The position numbers and the translations under genes are program-made. A stretch of 64,000 bases of DNA from a bacterium (lineage in GTDB: Bacteria; UBP15; UBA6099; JAJRTR01). The stretch's first letter is position 1; each line of letters opens with the position of its first letter. The stretch covers positions 36,846 through 100,845 of the forward strand of contig JAJRTR010000182.1 of assembly GCA_024278215.1 (NCBI GenBank), written 5' to 3'. This document shows positions 9,445 to 17,826 of the stretch, piece by piece. The notes beneath the pieces were generated by a model. It was not told where the DNA came from, did not search any database, and worked only from the letters and a program-made list of their open reading frames with translations.

Positions 9445-10461
9445 TTATCTCTCTTTATAATATTCATCAATAAACTGCTTATAATCCGCCTGCTTTTCTT
9501 TGATTTTTCTCCACCAGGGCTCATTATCAACATACCACTGAACTGTCCGTTCCATAGCATGTTTGAAATCCAATGTCGGCTTCCAGTCGAGTTCACGCTG
9601 AATCTTTTCTGTGTTCACAGCATGTCTTTTAACATGTCCGAGTCTATCCTGAACGAATTTGATTAGAGCATCCGGCTTATTGAGATGCTGGAGGATGCAG
9701 TCAGTTATTTCAAGAATGGAGAATTCGTCACCGGTCCCGATATTAAACACCTCACCATTATATTTATCGCCTGCCTGTATAACTCTGTCGATAGCTTCGC
9801 AGTGATCATCGACAAAGATCCAGTCCCTGGTGTTTTTCCCTGACCCATAAACCGGAAGCTTGTTGTTGTCTATTGCGTTAGTGACAAAAAGAGGGATGAG
9901 TTTTTCCGGGTACCGGAATGGACCGAAGTTATTTGAACAACGAGTAATTATGACAGGGAGATCAAATGTTGTCCAATAAGAGAAAGCCAATCTGTCCGCT
10001 CCCGCCTTGCTTGCTGCGTAAGGGCTTCGAGGCATCAGGGCATCAGTTTCCCGTGACGGCAAATCGCCGGCATCACCGTAGACCTCATCGGTGGAAATCT
10101 GGACAAATTTGTCGATACCGTGTTCCCTGGCCGCTTCCAGCAGGCAGAATGTTCCATAGATGTCTGTTTGTATGAAATCACCGGCGAACAGGATTGACCT
10201 GTCCACATGAGTCTCTGCAGCAAAGTTGACAATAATATCCGCCCTGGGCACCAGCCTTTTAACTATGTCCATGTCGCATATGTCACCCTGAATAAACTCA
10301 TGTGCAGGATTGTCCTTGAGTCCATCAAGATTTTCGACATTTCCGGCGTATGTCAGCTTGTCGAGATTGATTATCTGAATGTCATCGTACTTATCGAGCA
10401 TGTAATATACGAAATTTGAACCAATAAATCCTGCTCCACCTGTAACAAGTATGGTTTTCAT
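9445..10461 (-). CDS. rmlB: dTDP-glucose 4,6-dehydratase
   Basis: The 338-residue protein is a full-length extended SDR enzyme. It has NAD-binding TGGAGFIGSNFVYYML at the N-terminus, ISTDEVYGD, the catalytic YAASKAG and TRCSNNFGPFRYPEKLIPL. It converts dTDP-glucose to dTDP-4-keto-6-deoxyglucose, the precursor of rhamnose and other deoxysugars for surface polysaccharide. The ribosome site GAGGAAAT precedes ATG 10461. It is the first gene of an rmlB-rmlD operon; rmlA and rmlC are not in the window. Confidence 0.93.
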   Translation of the reverse strand: MKTILVTGGAGFIGSNFVYYMLDKYDDIQIINLDKLTYAGNVENLDGLKDNPAHEFIQGDICDMDIVKRLVPRADIIVNFAAETHVDRSILFAGDFIQTDIYGTFCLLEAAREHGIDKFVQISTDEVYGDAGDLPSRETDALMPRSPYAASKAGADRLAFSYWTTFDLPVIITRCSNNFGPFRYPEKLIPLFVTNAIDNNKLPVYGSGKNTRDWIFVDDHCEAIDRVIQAGDKYNGEVFNIGTGDEFSILEITDCILQHLNKPDALIKFVQDRLGHVKRHAVNTEKIQRELDWKPTLDFKHAMERTVQWYVDNEPWWRKIKEKQADYKQFIDEYYKER

Positions 10462-10951
10462 TTATTTCCTCATCTTTCTCTTCGCTCAATACGGTTGTTC
10501 ACAGTATGCAGGTTTGTCCATAATCCATTCGCTGCAAATGTATATTTCGTGATTTTTACTGTGTCCGATATTTATATTTCGCTTCAATTCGCTTTCATGC
10601 AATTATTTCGGCTTTCCTCGTATCGGCCCTGACCTGTACCGCCGATCCCTGTTCGTTCTTTTTACCAAATATGCCTTTATTCATAGTCATTTCAGTGTTT
10701 TTGTTCAGGCATTATATATCCTGTTTTCCGTTTATGGTTGTCGTAACATGTATAACTGCCTTATAGATATATTGCATACAATAGCGGCATGATGCAACAG
10801 TAATCATTAAAAAGTACGTTCATATTGAGTGTCTCCGTACTGTTTGTGGTGTCCGGTGAATAAGTGGATAATGTCTTCACGCGACAGTAAGTGTTCGCCG
10901 ATTCTATTTTCTGTGAACAGTTGCGATTTTCAGAGGAGCAACACCTGCTTT
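10462..10951. other. Intergenic 490 bases, no gene seen
   Basis: AT-rich DNA between two minus-strand genes. It should hold the rmlB promoter and the end of the TPR operon. I see no convincing promoter boxes, terminator hairpin or repeat. Confidence 0.35.
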
Positions 10952-13447
10952 TCACGGTTTCCAGTCGACGGGAGAAACGATAAAGTGTGAAGCGATAAGA
11001 GGAAAAACAGGCCCGTCTATACCGCTTGATATCCAGACACTACCGATATAATCGAAGGCCATAGTGTTGTCGTCTTTGCCCCATGTCAACGAACTCAACG
11101 GCAGATTCCGTCCGTCAGGGCGCGTGAAATGTTTTTCATCGATAACACCGGATTCAATGTCCGCGACATAAAAAGTTGAAACTCCGGAAATCGAATCGTA
11201 GATGAGCAGTTTGGAGCCGGAAGGCGAAAACTCGATTGCAGGGCTCCTGAATTGCTGGAAGCTGACCGGATAGTCTTTCTTCCTGTCCCTGAATGGGAGC
11301 GAGTCGTAGGAAAAAGCGCCGCTTTCGGGGTCCAGCCGGACAATGCAAAGGCCGGAGAAAAGCATATTATCCGGGCAATCACGAGGTATGATCACAATTG
11401 AATCGCCGGAAGGGTCCCAGTCGTAACTGCTGAAATCAAGTTCACTCGTTGTAACCTGGACCTGGAGCGTTTCCATATTTATAACCCGCAGATTCCGAGT
11501 TATGCCTGAGGATATCTCGACGACACTAACATATTTCCCCGACGGCGAGAACTCAGGACTTTTGAGCGGATTTTTTGTCCTGAAGACTGTGCCGCGCAGC
11601 GCCGTGGCGAACTCGTAAACATAGAGCCCGACGTTCTCGAGGTCCCAGTTTATATAAACCATTCTCGTCGAATCTCTGCTGACACAGGGCTGCGACCCCT
11701 TGAAAAGTTTCTGATAGTACGAATTTTCGGGATTGAAGCGCCATATCCAGTGGTTCTGATCCTCGAAATAGAATCTGCCGCTGACTTTCTTTCTTAAAGC
11801 CGCAAGTTTGAGAAATGAAAAGTCTTTCACCGGCAACTCGTCGAGCCCGAAAAAGACAATTTCTTTTTCAAGAGAAGTCGAAGGAAGCGGGAGCGGAGAA
11901 AGCGCACCTTCCACGGGGACCGTATTATTTTTCACTGCGAGGCGGTCTGCGAAGGAACCTTCTGTTATCCAACTTTTCTTTTTTTCAGCATTCAAAGGCT
12001 CGGCATCCATGATTTTAGTTTCCACGGATTTTGTTTTTTCGACTTTTCTTTCTTTTGCCGCTGCTTGTACAAGTTCTTTAGTCGCCTGTTTTACCGGTTT
12101 CGCCGGAATCTCTTTTTCTTGTTTGGAATTGTTATTTTCCTTCTTCACAACAGTTTCCGGGACTTCCGCTTTTCCATTTTTCTTTTCAGACGACACCGGA
12201 TTTACAGTAATTTTTGTCCCGGGCGCCGATGATTCGTTGTTTCCGGCCATTCTGTCGCTTTTGGTGTCGGGAGGTCTTCCGCCGGTGTTCCTGCTGAAAT
12301 TATTTGAACTTGCCGACGCGGCGGACTGCCCCATATCCACAGCTCTGGAGATAGTGATTCGTGTTTCGGCATTTGAAGTTTCCGCACCTGCCGTCCCTGT
12401 GGCCGTGGGTGTGGGCGGCACATCTGTGAGCGGCACCGGCCGGGCGGATATTGTGGTACCGACATGCTGCGTCGCAGTTGCGATTACGATCCCGGGTGCG
12501 GCGGCATGTAAAGATGTGGATGCCGTTGCTGTTTCTGTTGTGGTAGCATCTGTAGTGATAGTCGACGTTGCGATTGCAGGTGTGGCCGCAGTCGCCGCGG
12601 CAGGTACGGGGTGTGCGGGGGTGTTTATCAGTGTTTCTTTCGCCGCCTGAAAGTCGGACAGTTTGCCTATATCATTTTCGAGGTATTCGAGATTCTGCGC
12701 GAGAACCTCGTTATCCGGATTCAGGTGGACCGCCTGCCGCATAGCGTCGAGCGCCTTTCGGTACTTGCCGAGCTTGTAGTATGCGAACGAAAGATTATTG
12801 TAAGCGATGTCGGATTGGGGGGCGAGAGAAACAGCCATGAGCAGCGAGTCCGCCGCTTCCCGATAGCGACCGAGACTCACAAGCGCGACACCTTCGTTGA
12901 GACGGCTCTCGGCACTCGTTTCATCAATAGAAACAGCATAATGGAAGTGTTCGAGCGCCTCGCTGTCCCTGCCGAGTTCCTGGAGTGCCCTGCCGAGCAG
13001 GTTGCGGATCATCACCGAATCCGGATTGCGCTCCAGCGCGCGCTGATAGTAATCGGCGGCCTCGTTCCATTTTTCGAGATCATACGAAATGTTGCCGAGT
13101 GAAATGAGTATCCCTTCGTTTTCCGGGTCCATATCGAGCGCTTTTCTGTAAATGTACGCGGCTTCTTTATAGCGTTCGAGACTCGCAAGCGCCTCTGCTT
13201 TCATCAGCTCCAGTTCGAGAGTGCCGATGCCTTCTTTCTCGATCTCTTCAATAATCGAAAGTGCGTCGTCGTATTCGGACATCAGCATCTTTTCGTTTGC
13301 GCTGTCTATTTTACTGCTCAGCAAAGGATCATCGGCAACAGTGGTGGCGCCCGATGCAGCAGCGGCAGAGGCGGGTGGTACTGAATACATACACACAGCC
13401 GCAAACGCGAGAGCTGTAGATACAAAAATAATTACAATAGTTTTCAT
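10952..13447 (-). CDS. Exported TPR and beta-propeller (TolB-like) protein
   Basis: The 831-residue protein begins with a signal peptide (MKTIVIIFVSTALAFAAVCM, cleaved near ASA). Residues 45-270 hold about six TPR units (for example GRYREAADSLLMAVSLAP). Residues 275-500 form a low-complexity linker, first Thr/Ala/Pro-rich then Lys-rich. The C-terminus (about 545-831) has WD40/PD40-like blades: PEFSPSGKYVSVVEI, DWDPSGDSIVII, EFSPSGSKLLIYD. Architecture suggests a periplasmic or surface scaffold; no enzyme motif is visible. It is the second gene of a pair, 60 bases after another exported protein, and likely co-transcribed with it. Confidence 0.75.
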   Translation of the reverse strand: MKTIVIIFVSTALAFAAVCMYSVPPASAAAASGATTVADDPLLSSKIDSANEKMLMSEYDDALSIIEEIEKEGIGTLELELMKAEALASLERYKEAAYIYRKALDMDPENEGILISLGNISYDLEKWNEAADYYQRALERNPDSVMIRNLLGRALQELGRDSEALEHFHYAVSIDETSAESRLNEGVALVSLGRYREAADSLLMAVSLAPQSDIAYNNLSFAYYKLGKYRKALDAMRQAVHLNPDNEVLAQNLEYLENDIGKLSDFQAAKETLINTPAHPVPAAATAATPAIATSTITTDATTTETATASTSLHAAAPGIVIATATQHVGTTISARPVPLTDVPPTPTATGTAGAETSNAETRITISRAVDMGQSAASASSNNFSRNTGGRPPDTKSDRMAGNNESSAPGTKITVNPVSSEKKNGKAEVPETVVKKENNNSKQEKEIPAKPVKQATKELVQAAAKERKVEKTKSVETKIMDAEPLNAEKKKSWITEGSFADRLAVKNNTVPVEGALSPLPLPSTSLEKEIVFFGLDELPVKDFSFLKLAALRKKVSGRFYFEDQNHWIWRFNPENSYYQKLFKGSQPCVSRDSTRMVYINWDLENVGLYVYEFATALRGTVFRTKNPLKSPEFSPSGKYVSVVEISSGITRNLRVINMETLQVQVTTSELDFSSYDWDPSGDSIVIIPRDCPDNMLFSGLCIVRLDPESGAFSYDSLPFRDRKKDYPVSFQQFRSPAIEFSPSGSKLLIYDSISGVSTFYVADIESGVIDEKHFTRPDGRNLPLSSLTWGKDDNTMAFDYIGSVWISSGIDGPVFPLIASHFIVSPVDWKP

Positions 13448-13507
13448 CTTCTCTTTTCCATCCAGGTGTCCAAAAGAAAGACACCGGATTCCCGCGCGCG
13501 CCGGCGC

Positions 13508-14758
13508 TCAGAAGAATTTCGCCGTGTTCGCCATGGCCTGGTACTGACTGAACAGCCTTGGATACTCATCTTTCAATCCTGTAAAGGAAATTATGTATTG
13601 TATGCCGTTCGATTTAGTAATAATCATGTACTGTTGCGAAACAAGTTGCTTATCAGCACCGGACTTTGCGCTGTTTGTCCCGCCGTTTTGTATAAGGTCG
13701 TTGTACTTATGCTCCGATATGATTTTGTATGCCTGCAAACCGTTGAAGTCGAACTGTTGTTTCGAGTTTATTTTATAGCCGGCCTGTTCGAGCAGTTTTT
13801 CGCTTCCGGCTATAAGTTCGCCGAGAGCGGAGGAGGCGCCGGAAGGGCTGAGTGTGCGGCACACCACATTGAGCCCCGAACCCTTCAGCGCGGTTTCATC
13901 TTTCTTTCGCACGCTGACCTGTAGCGAATTGCGCCCTTTTCTTACGACGAATTTCCATGTGTCGTCAGGCCGCCTGATAGAAAAGCGCCACTTGTAATTT
14001 ATGTAAGTATCATCTTCGACAACAGCGTTTTCGATCACTTCTTCCGGCTCGTCCGCGGCACCGTTGCCGGATGTCGGGCGAGACTTTGCGCCGGGCCGCG
14101 TATCTTTGAAAATAAGCATTCTGTACAATTCGGAAAACTGCCTTTGTGAGACAACCGCTTCGGATTTCGCTTTGGGGCGGTTGTATTTCTCCAGCATTTT
14201 TCCGATGCCGCCGAAGCCCGTGTTCAACTCGTAAGCCTGCATGAAATTCTTTCGCGCCATCCAGTAATATTCCTCCGCGCTTACCCCCGGGATGTCGTTC
14301 AGATTTGCCTTCAGGCGGTCCAGGCCGACACCGACAAGAAAAAACGTGTCCGCGATTGATTGTTTCTCGAGCCGCTGCTGGGCGAGTGTGATCGCCCTGT
14401 TGAAAAATGAAACCGCCTCATCGGTGCAGTTTACAATTAAAGCGGAAGAGTCGCCGGTCTGCTGCAAGAAAGAATAAGGGCACATGCGGACATAATTATA
14501 TCCGATTGCAAGTGTGAAAAGCGTGCGTTTGTGGATGTCGTCAATGTTTTCAATGGTGACACCGAGGTTCCCGAGCACTCTGTGGGCCCGGGCGAAATTC
14601 TCCGGCTTTCCGAGAGTGATGCCGTCTTCGATAATGCCTTTCGCGAATTCAAGTTCCTTCGATACCTGACGGACCGAAGGGGCGGCAGCCGCTGAAACGC
14701 CGGTAAGAAACAAGAAAACTGTAAAAAACACTATTGTGTATTTGATATAATATGTCAC
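13508..14758 (-). CDS. Exported protein with helical repeats and a PsbP-like C-terminal domain
   Basis: The 416-residue protein has a signal peptide (YIKYTIVFFTVFLFLTGVSA, cleaved after AAA). Residues 25-200 are helical and contain a TPR-like region. An acidic linker (ADEPEEVIENAVVEDD) leads to a C-terminal domain (about 250-416) with WRFSIRRPDDTWKF and YMIITKSNGIQYIISFTG, reminiscent of PsbP/DUF1795-type folds. Function is unknown. The start is GTG 14758 with only a weak ribosome site. It is the first gene of a likely operon with the TPR/beta-propeller protein, so the two may form one envelope complex. Confidence 0.65.
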   Translation of the reverse strand: MTYYIKYTIVFFTVFLFLTGVSAAAAPSVRQVSKELEFAKGIIEDGITLGKPENFARAHRVLGNLGVTIENIDDIHKRTLFTLAIGYNYVRMCPYSFLQQTGDSSALIVNCTDEAVSFFNRAITLAQQRLEKQSIADTFFLVGVGLDRLKANLNDIPGVSAEEYYWMARKNFMQAYELNTGFGGIGKMLEKYNRPKAKSEAVVSQRQFSELYRMLIFKDTRPGAKSRPTSGNGAADEPEEVIENAVVEDDTYINYKWRFSIRRPDDTWKFVVRKGRNSLQVSVRKKDETALKGSGLNVVCRTLSPSGASSALGELIAGSEKLLEQAGYKINSKQQFDFNGLQAYKIISEHKYNDLIQNGGTNSAKSGADKQLVSQQYMIITKSNGIQYIISFTGLKDEYPRLFSQYQAMANTAKFF

Positions 14759-15080
14759 GGTTCAATTCTAAAATATACCCATTCATTTAGCAACATCCGG
14801 AGCTTTTGAAAATTTTAAATATAGCTTTCGAGCAATCCCGGTGTGTCCCATAACCTGCCTGTGTTCAGCAAAGCAGCCGATTGCAGCAGACCGCAGCGGG
14901 CGCGGAATTCTGCAATCAACTCAAACATATTGACTTGTGTAAGCGTTGAATATAACATTATTATCAGTAGGCGTGTGGCGAATTGCAATTCGCATATAGA
15001 TCAGGGGAGAAGGTTTTCGTTTTTCAAATATGAACTGCGGGAATACCTGTAACCGGAAAACGCGCGACAGGAGGCACACG
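14759..15080. other. Divergent intergenic region
   Basis: It separates the exported-protein operon (minus) from the cyclic-nucleotide-binding-like gene (plus) and should contain both promoters. A weak candidate for the plus strand is TTGACT near 14931 with TATAAC 15 bases on; the spacing is poor. No repeats. Confidence 0.35.
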
Positions 15081-15566
15081 GTGGACATAAACGAGACTAT
15101 AGAAATTTTAAAAACCTGCCAGGTGTTTGATGGATTGGGGCGCTCTGAACTAAGGAAGATCGCCGAAGGCTGCGTCATACAGTCAGTCCCCATGGGGACA
15201 ACGATCATCGAAGAAAACGATCCGCCGAAGGGAACTCTGTATTTTATCAAATACGGAGATCTGGCAGTCAGCACAGGGCAGATCGATATCGAGAACGCCG
15301 AAGTGAAAGATGAATCTCTCATTACGACACTCGGCCCCGGAGACGCCTTCGGAGAAATCGCTCTCGTCGACGAAATGCCCCATTCGGCAACTGTGAGAAC
15401 TATTTCCGACGCGGCCATATTGCATCTTCCGGCACGCTTCCTTCACAACCTTTGCGAACAAGAACCGACAATCGGTCTTGTTGTCTACAGAAATCTCGCA
15501 AAGATAATATGCACCAGGTTGCGGATGTCAAATTTTTCTACCAAGCATTTCTGGTTCAGTGATTGA
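15081..15566 (+). CDS. Cyclic-nucleotide-binding-fold (CRP/CNMP) protein without an output domain
   Basis: The 161-residue protein is one cyclic-nucleotide-binding beta-roll with flanking helices. The phosphate-binding cassette is FGEIALVDEMPHSATVRT (residues 90-107). The arginine that normally contacts the cyclic phosphate appears replaced by His (PHSATV rather than PRxATV), so cAMP may not be the ligand. There is no DNA-binding HTH after it. I choose GTG 15081 because AGGAGG at 15069-15074 is correctly spaced; the ATG at 15030 has no such site. The TIM-barrel gene begins 40 bases after the stop. Confidence 0.75.
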   Translation: MDINETIEILKTCQVFDGLGRSELRKIAEGCVIQSVPMGTTIIEENDPPKGTLYFIKYGDLAVSTGQIDIENAEVKDESLITTLGPGDAFGEIALVDEMPHSATVRTISDAAILHLPARFLHNLCEQEPTIGLVVYRNLAKIICTRLRMSNFSTKHFWFSD

Positions 15567-15605
15567 ACCGATCGTTTTCATTTGGTGCCTGGAGAACAAT
15601 CCATC

Positions 15606-16412
15606 ATGAAAATAAGCATGGCAGTGTCCACTCCGGACGCCGAATTCAGCGCACTTGCTCTGAAAGGTGATTATCCGGATATTTTCGATCTGCTCCAGCG
15701 GTGCGGTTATGACGGCGCCGAGCTTGCAGTCCGCGACCCCGACGCAGTCGAGCCGGACGAACTCGAAACACTCCTGAAACAATATGAACTGACACTTCCG
15801 GCAATAGGCACGGGAAGAGCATTCGGCGAAGACGGACTGTCTTTCTCTTCACCCGATGAAAAAATCAGGCGGGCCGCTGTCGAACGAATATTGAAACATA
15901 TTGATTTCGCCCGCAGATTCGATTCGCTCATTATCATCGGTCTGATAGTCGGCAGGTCCGAGCGAACGGAAGTCAACGAAGCGCGGGCCGCGGCCTGCCT
16001 GGCGGAATGCGCGCGATATGCCGCGCAACAGAATGTCCGGCTCGCTGTCGAACCGATAAACAGGTACGAAACGAATTTCATTATTACTGTCGATGACTGC
16101 CTCTCCTTCCTCGACCGCGCAGGGGAAGAATCCTGCGGCTTGCTTTTCGACACATTCCATGCCAATATCGAGGAAGCTTCAATAACGGACAGCATCAGGG
16201 CCGCCGGAGACAGGATCGTGCATGTACATGTGGCCGACAGCAACAGGCACTATCCGGGCGCGGGCCACACGGATTTCCGGGCCATCATCGACACATTGCG
16301 CGACATCGGCTACGACGGTTACCTCTCCGCGGAAATTCTGCCCCTGCCCGATCCTGAAACCGCTGTCGAAAACAATGCCGCATTTCTTAAAGCGATCCTG
16401 GACACAGGCTGA
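15606..16412 (+). CDS. Sugar phosphate isomerase/epimerase-like TIM-barrel protein
   Basis: The 268-residue protein belongs to the xylose-isomerase-like TIM-barrel (AP_endonuc_2) family. Metal-binding elements fit the pattern: EPINRYE, LLFDTFHANIEE, HVHVADSNRHYPGAGHTDF and a terminal SAEI. Family members epimerise or isomerise ketoses or inositol derivatives with divalent metals; the substrate is unknown. ATG 15606 is preceded by TGGAGAA at 15589-15595. It begins a run of three closely spaced genes, the third of which is a second protein of the same fold. Confidence 0.8.
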   Translation: MKISMAVSTPDAEFSALALKGDYPDIFDLLQRCGYDGAELAVRDPDAVEPDELETLLKQYELTLPAIGTGRAFGEDGLSFSSPDEKIRRAAVERILKHIDFARRFDSLIIIGLIVGRSERTEVNEARAAACLAECARYAAQQNVRLAVEPINRYETNFIITVDDCLSFLDRAGEESCGLLFDTFHANIEEASITDSIRAAGDRIVHVHVADSNRHYPGAGHTDFRAIIDTLRDIGYDGYLSAEILPLPDPETAVENNAAFLKAILDTG

Positions 16413-16536
16413 ACAGGTCGCGAAAAGAAATATAAACGGTGCGGCGCCGGGAAAGCGGAATGCTTTCGCCCGGGATGCACACACCGGCCGCATCGCTGAA
16501 GATCGATAAAAGATCACCGAAAGTTGTATTCCGAAA

Positions 16537-16854
16537 ATGGTAAATCAACAGTTGCTGAACGGATCGCCGGAAGTTATGATGATCCTGTTTGTGCTGAGCA
16601 TCGCTGTATCTCTGATCGCTGTTCTTGTCGCTCTCGATTCGCAGGATCGCGGCAAGAGTAAAACACACAGCATCTTATGGTTTTTCGCGATACAACTTTT
16701 CGCGCCGGCCGCCCTGGTGTATCTCGCTGTCAGAAACAGGGGTAAGGCTCAGGCCCGAAACGCGAAAGCAATAGAAACCTTTAACTGTCCATATTGCAAT
16801 GCACCCTATCATGAGGGGGACAGAATGTGTTCCCAGTGCGGGAGAATCCTTTAA
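16537..16854 (+). CDS. Small membrane protein with a C-terminal zinc ribbon
   Basis: The 105-residue protein has two transmembrane segments (about residues 13-33 and 45-66) and a terminal zinc ribbon, CPYCNAPYHEGDRMCSQCGRIL, with four cysteines. I recognise no named family. It stops four bases before the next TIM-barrel gene, whose ribosome site (GGGAG) lies inside its last codons, so the two are translationally linked. The pairing suggests a membrane partner for the soluble barrel protein, which is an inference from position only. Confidence 0.65.
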   Translation: MVNQQLLNGSPEVMMILFVLSIAVSLIAVLVALDSQDRGKSKTHSILWFFAIQLFAPAALVYLAVRNRGKAQARNAKAIETFNCPYCNAPYHEGDRMCSQCGRIL

Positions 16855-16858
16855 GATA

Positions 16859-17773
16859 ATGAAACAGCTTGGAATGGTACTGGCTCACACGGCCGGAATA
16901 AAGAGGTTGCTCGAATATAATCTTGAAAGAGCCGAACTTATCATATTCAACGCCTCGGAGAAAAAAGAACTGATGCGTTTCATGGAAGACGCCCCGGTTA
17001 CCGTCAGCGGCCATTGCCCGATCTTCATACCTGAACATTACCACGAGAATCCGCTGCTCGCTTCACTTCTCGATTTCGACCGGGAGCGCAGGTTCGCCGG
17101 GCTCGAACTGATGAAGCAGGCTGCCCGCGACGCCGCGGAACTCGGCGCGGAATATGTCGTTGTACACACCCAGCGCCCCGAACACTTCGGCGGCGCCAAC
17201 CCCGATGAGGCAACACGCGACGAGGCGCTGGATATTCTCATGCGGAGTTGCGACATCCTGATGGACTATTACTACGAATTCGGTGTCCCTTTCTATCTCG
17301 AAAACCAGATGGACAATGCTGTTTTTAACAGAGCGCAGGATTATATTAAGTTACTGGAGAAATTTCCCGATTTCGGTTTTTGCCTCGACATAGGACACCT
17401 TGACATGGATTCGAGGAAATTCGGATTCTCGTTCTTGGAATTCATCGAGCAGATGCTGCCGTTCATCAAGGCGGTTCATCTGCAAAACTCGAATTCGGCC
17501 GAGTCGGATTTCAACGGGCGACACTGGAAAATCCCCGTGCATCCCGATCAGAAGACAGAAGACGGCTGGCAGGACATCGAGGGAATCCTGAAGAAAATCC
17601 TCGGGCACAACAGGGATTGCGTAATAAATTTCGAAGCCCGGCCCGACGAAATTCACGGCTTCGACTACATGCGCGAAGGCATAATGTGGATCAAAAATCT
17701 CATGCCGCACATACTCAGGGAAATTGACAACAGCAATGAAGCATTGTGTCGTGTCAACGGTAAAAAGAAGTAA
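16859..17773 (+). CDS. Second xylose-isomerase-like TIM-barrel protein
   Basis: The 304-residue protein has the xylose-isomerase/endonuclease IV-like barrel: AEYVVVHTQRPEHFGG, PFYLENQMDN, FCLDIGHLDMD, KAVHLQNSN and VINFEARPDE supply the His, Glu and Asp residues that usually bind metal. It differs clearly in sequence from the barrel protein at 15606-16412. ATG 16859 is four bases after the upstream stop; the longer frame from 16799 overlaps the zinc-ribbon gene and is rejected. It is the last gene of the operon, followed by repeat relics. Confidence 0.75.
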   Translation: MKQLGMVLAHTAGIKRLLEYNLERAELIIFNASEKKELMRFMEDAPVTVSGHCPIFIPEHYHENPLLASLLDFDRERRFAGLELMKQAARDAAELGAEYVVVHTQRPEHFGGANPDEATRDEALDILMRSCDILMDYYYEFGVPFYLENQMDNAVFNRAQDYIKLLEKFPDFGFCLDIGHLDMDSRKFGFSFLEFIEQMLPFIKAVHLQNSNSAESDFNGRHWKIPVHPDQKTEDGWQDIEGILKKILGHNRDCVINFEARPDEIHGFDYMREGIMWIKNLMPHILREIDNSNEALCRVNGKKK

Positions 17774-17777
17774 GTGT

Positions 17778-17826
17778 ATGATTCTGCTACGGTCGGTTCC
17801 CCATATTTCACCATTGCGGGCTATTC
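17778..17826. repeat. Relic of the 178-bp element fused to a short palindrome
   Basis: The first 20 bases (ATGATTCTGCTACGGTCGG) match the subterminal part of element copy A. Directly attached is CCATATTTCACCATTGCGGGCT, half of the short palindrome family found at 26652 and 33003. The stop codon of the histidine kinase lies in this block. Confidence 0.55.

Noticed and set aside
11808..12650. 280-codon frame antisense to the TPR/propeller gene
   Set aside because: It mirrors the low-complexity linker of the real gene and has no ribosome site.
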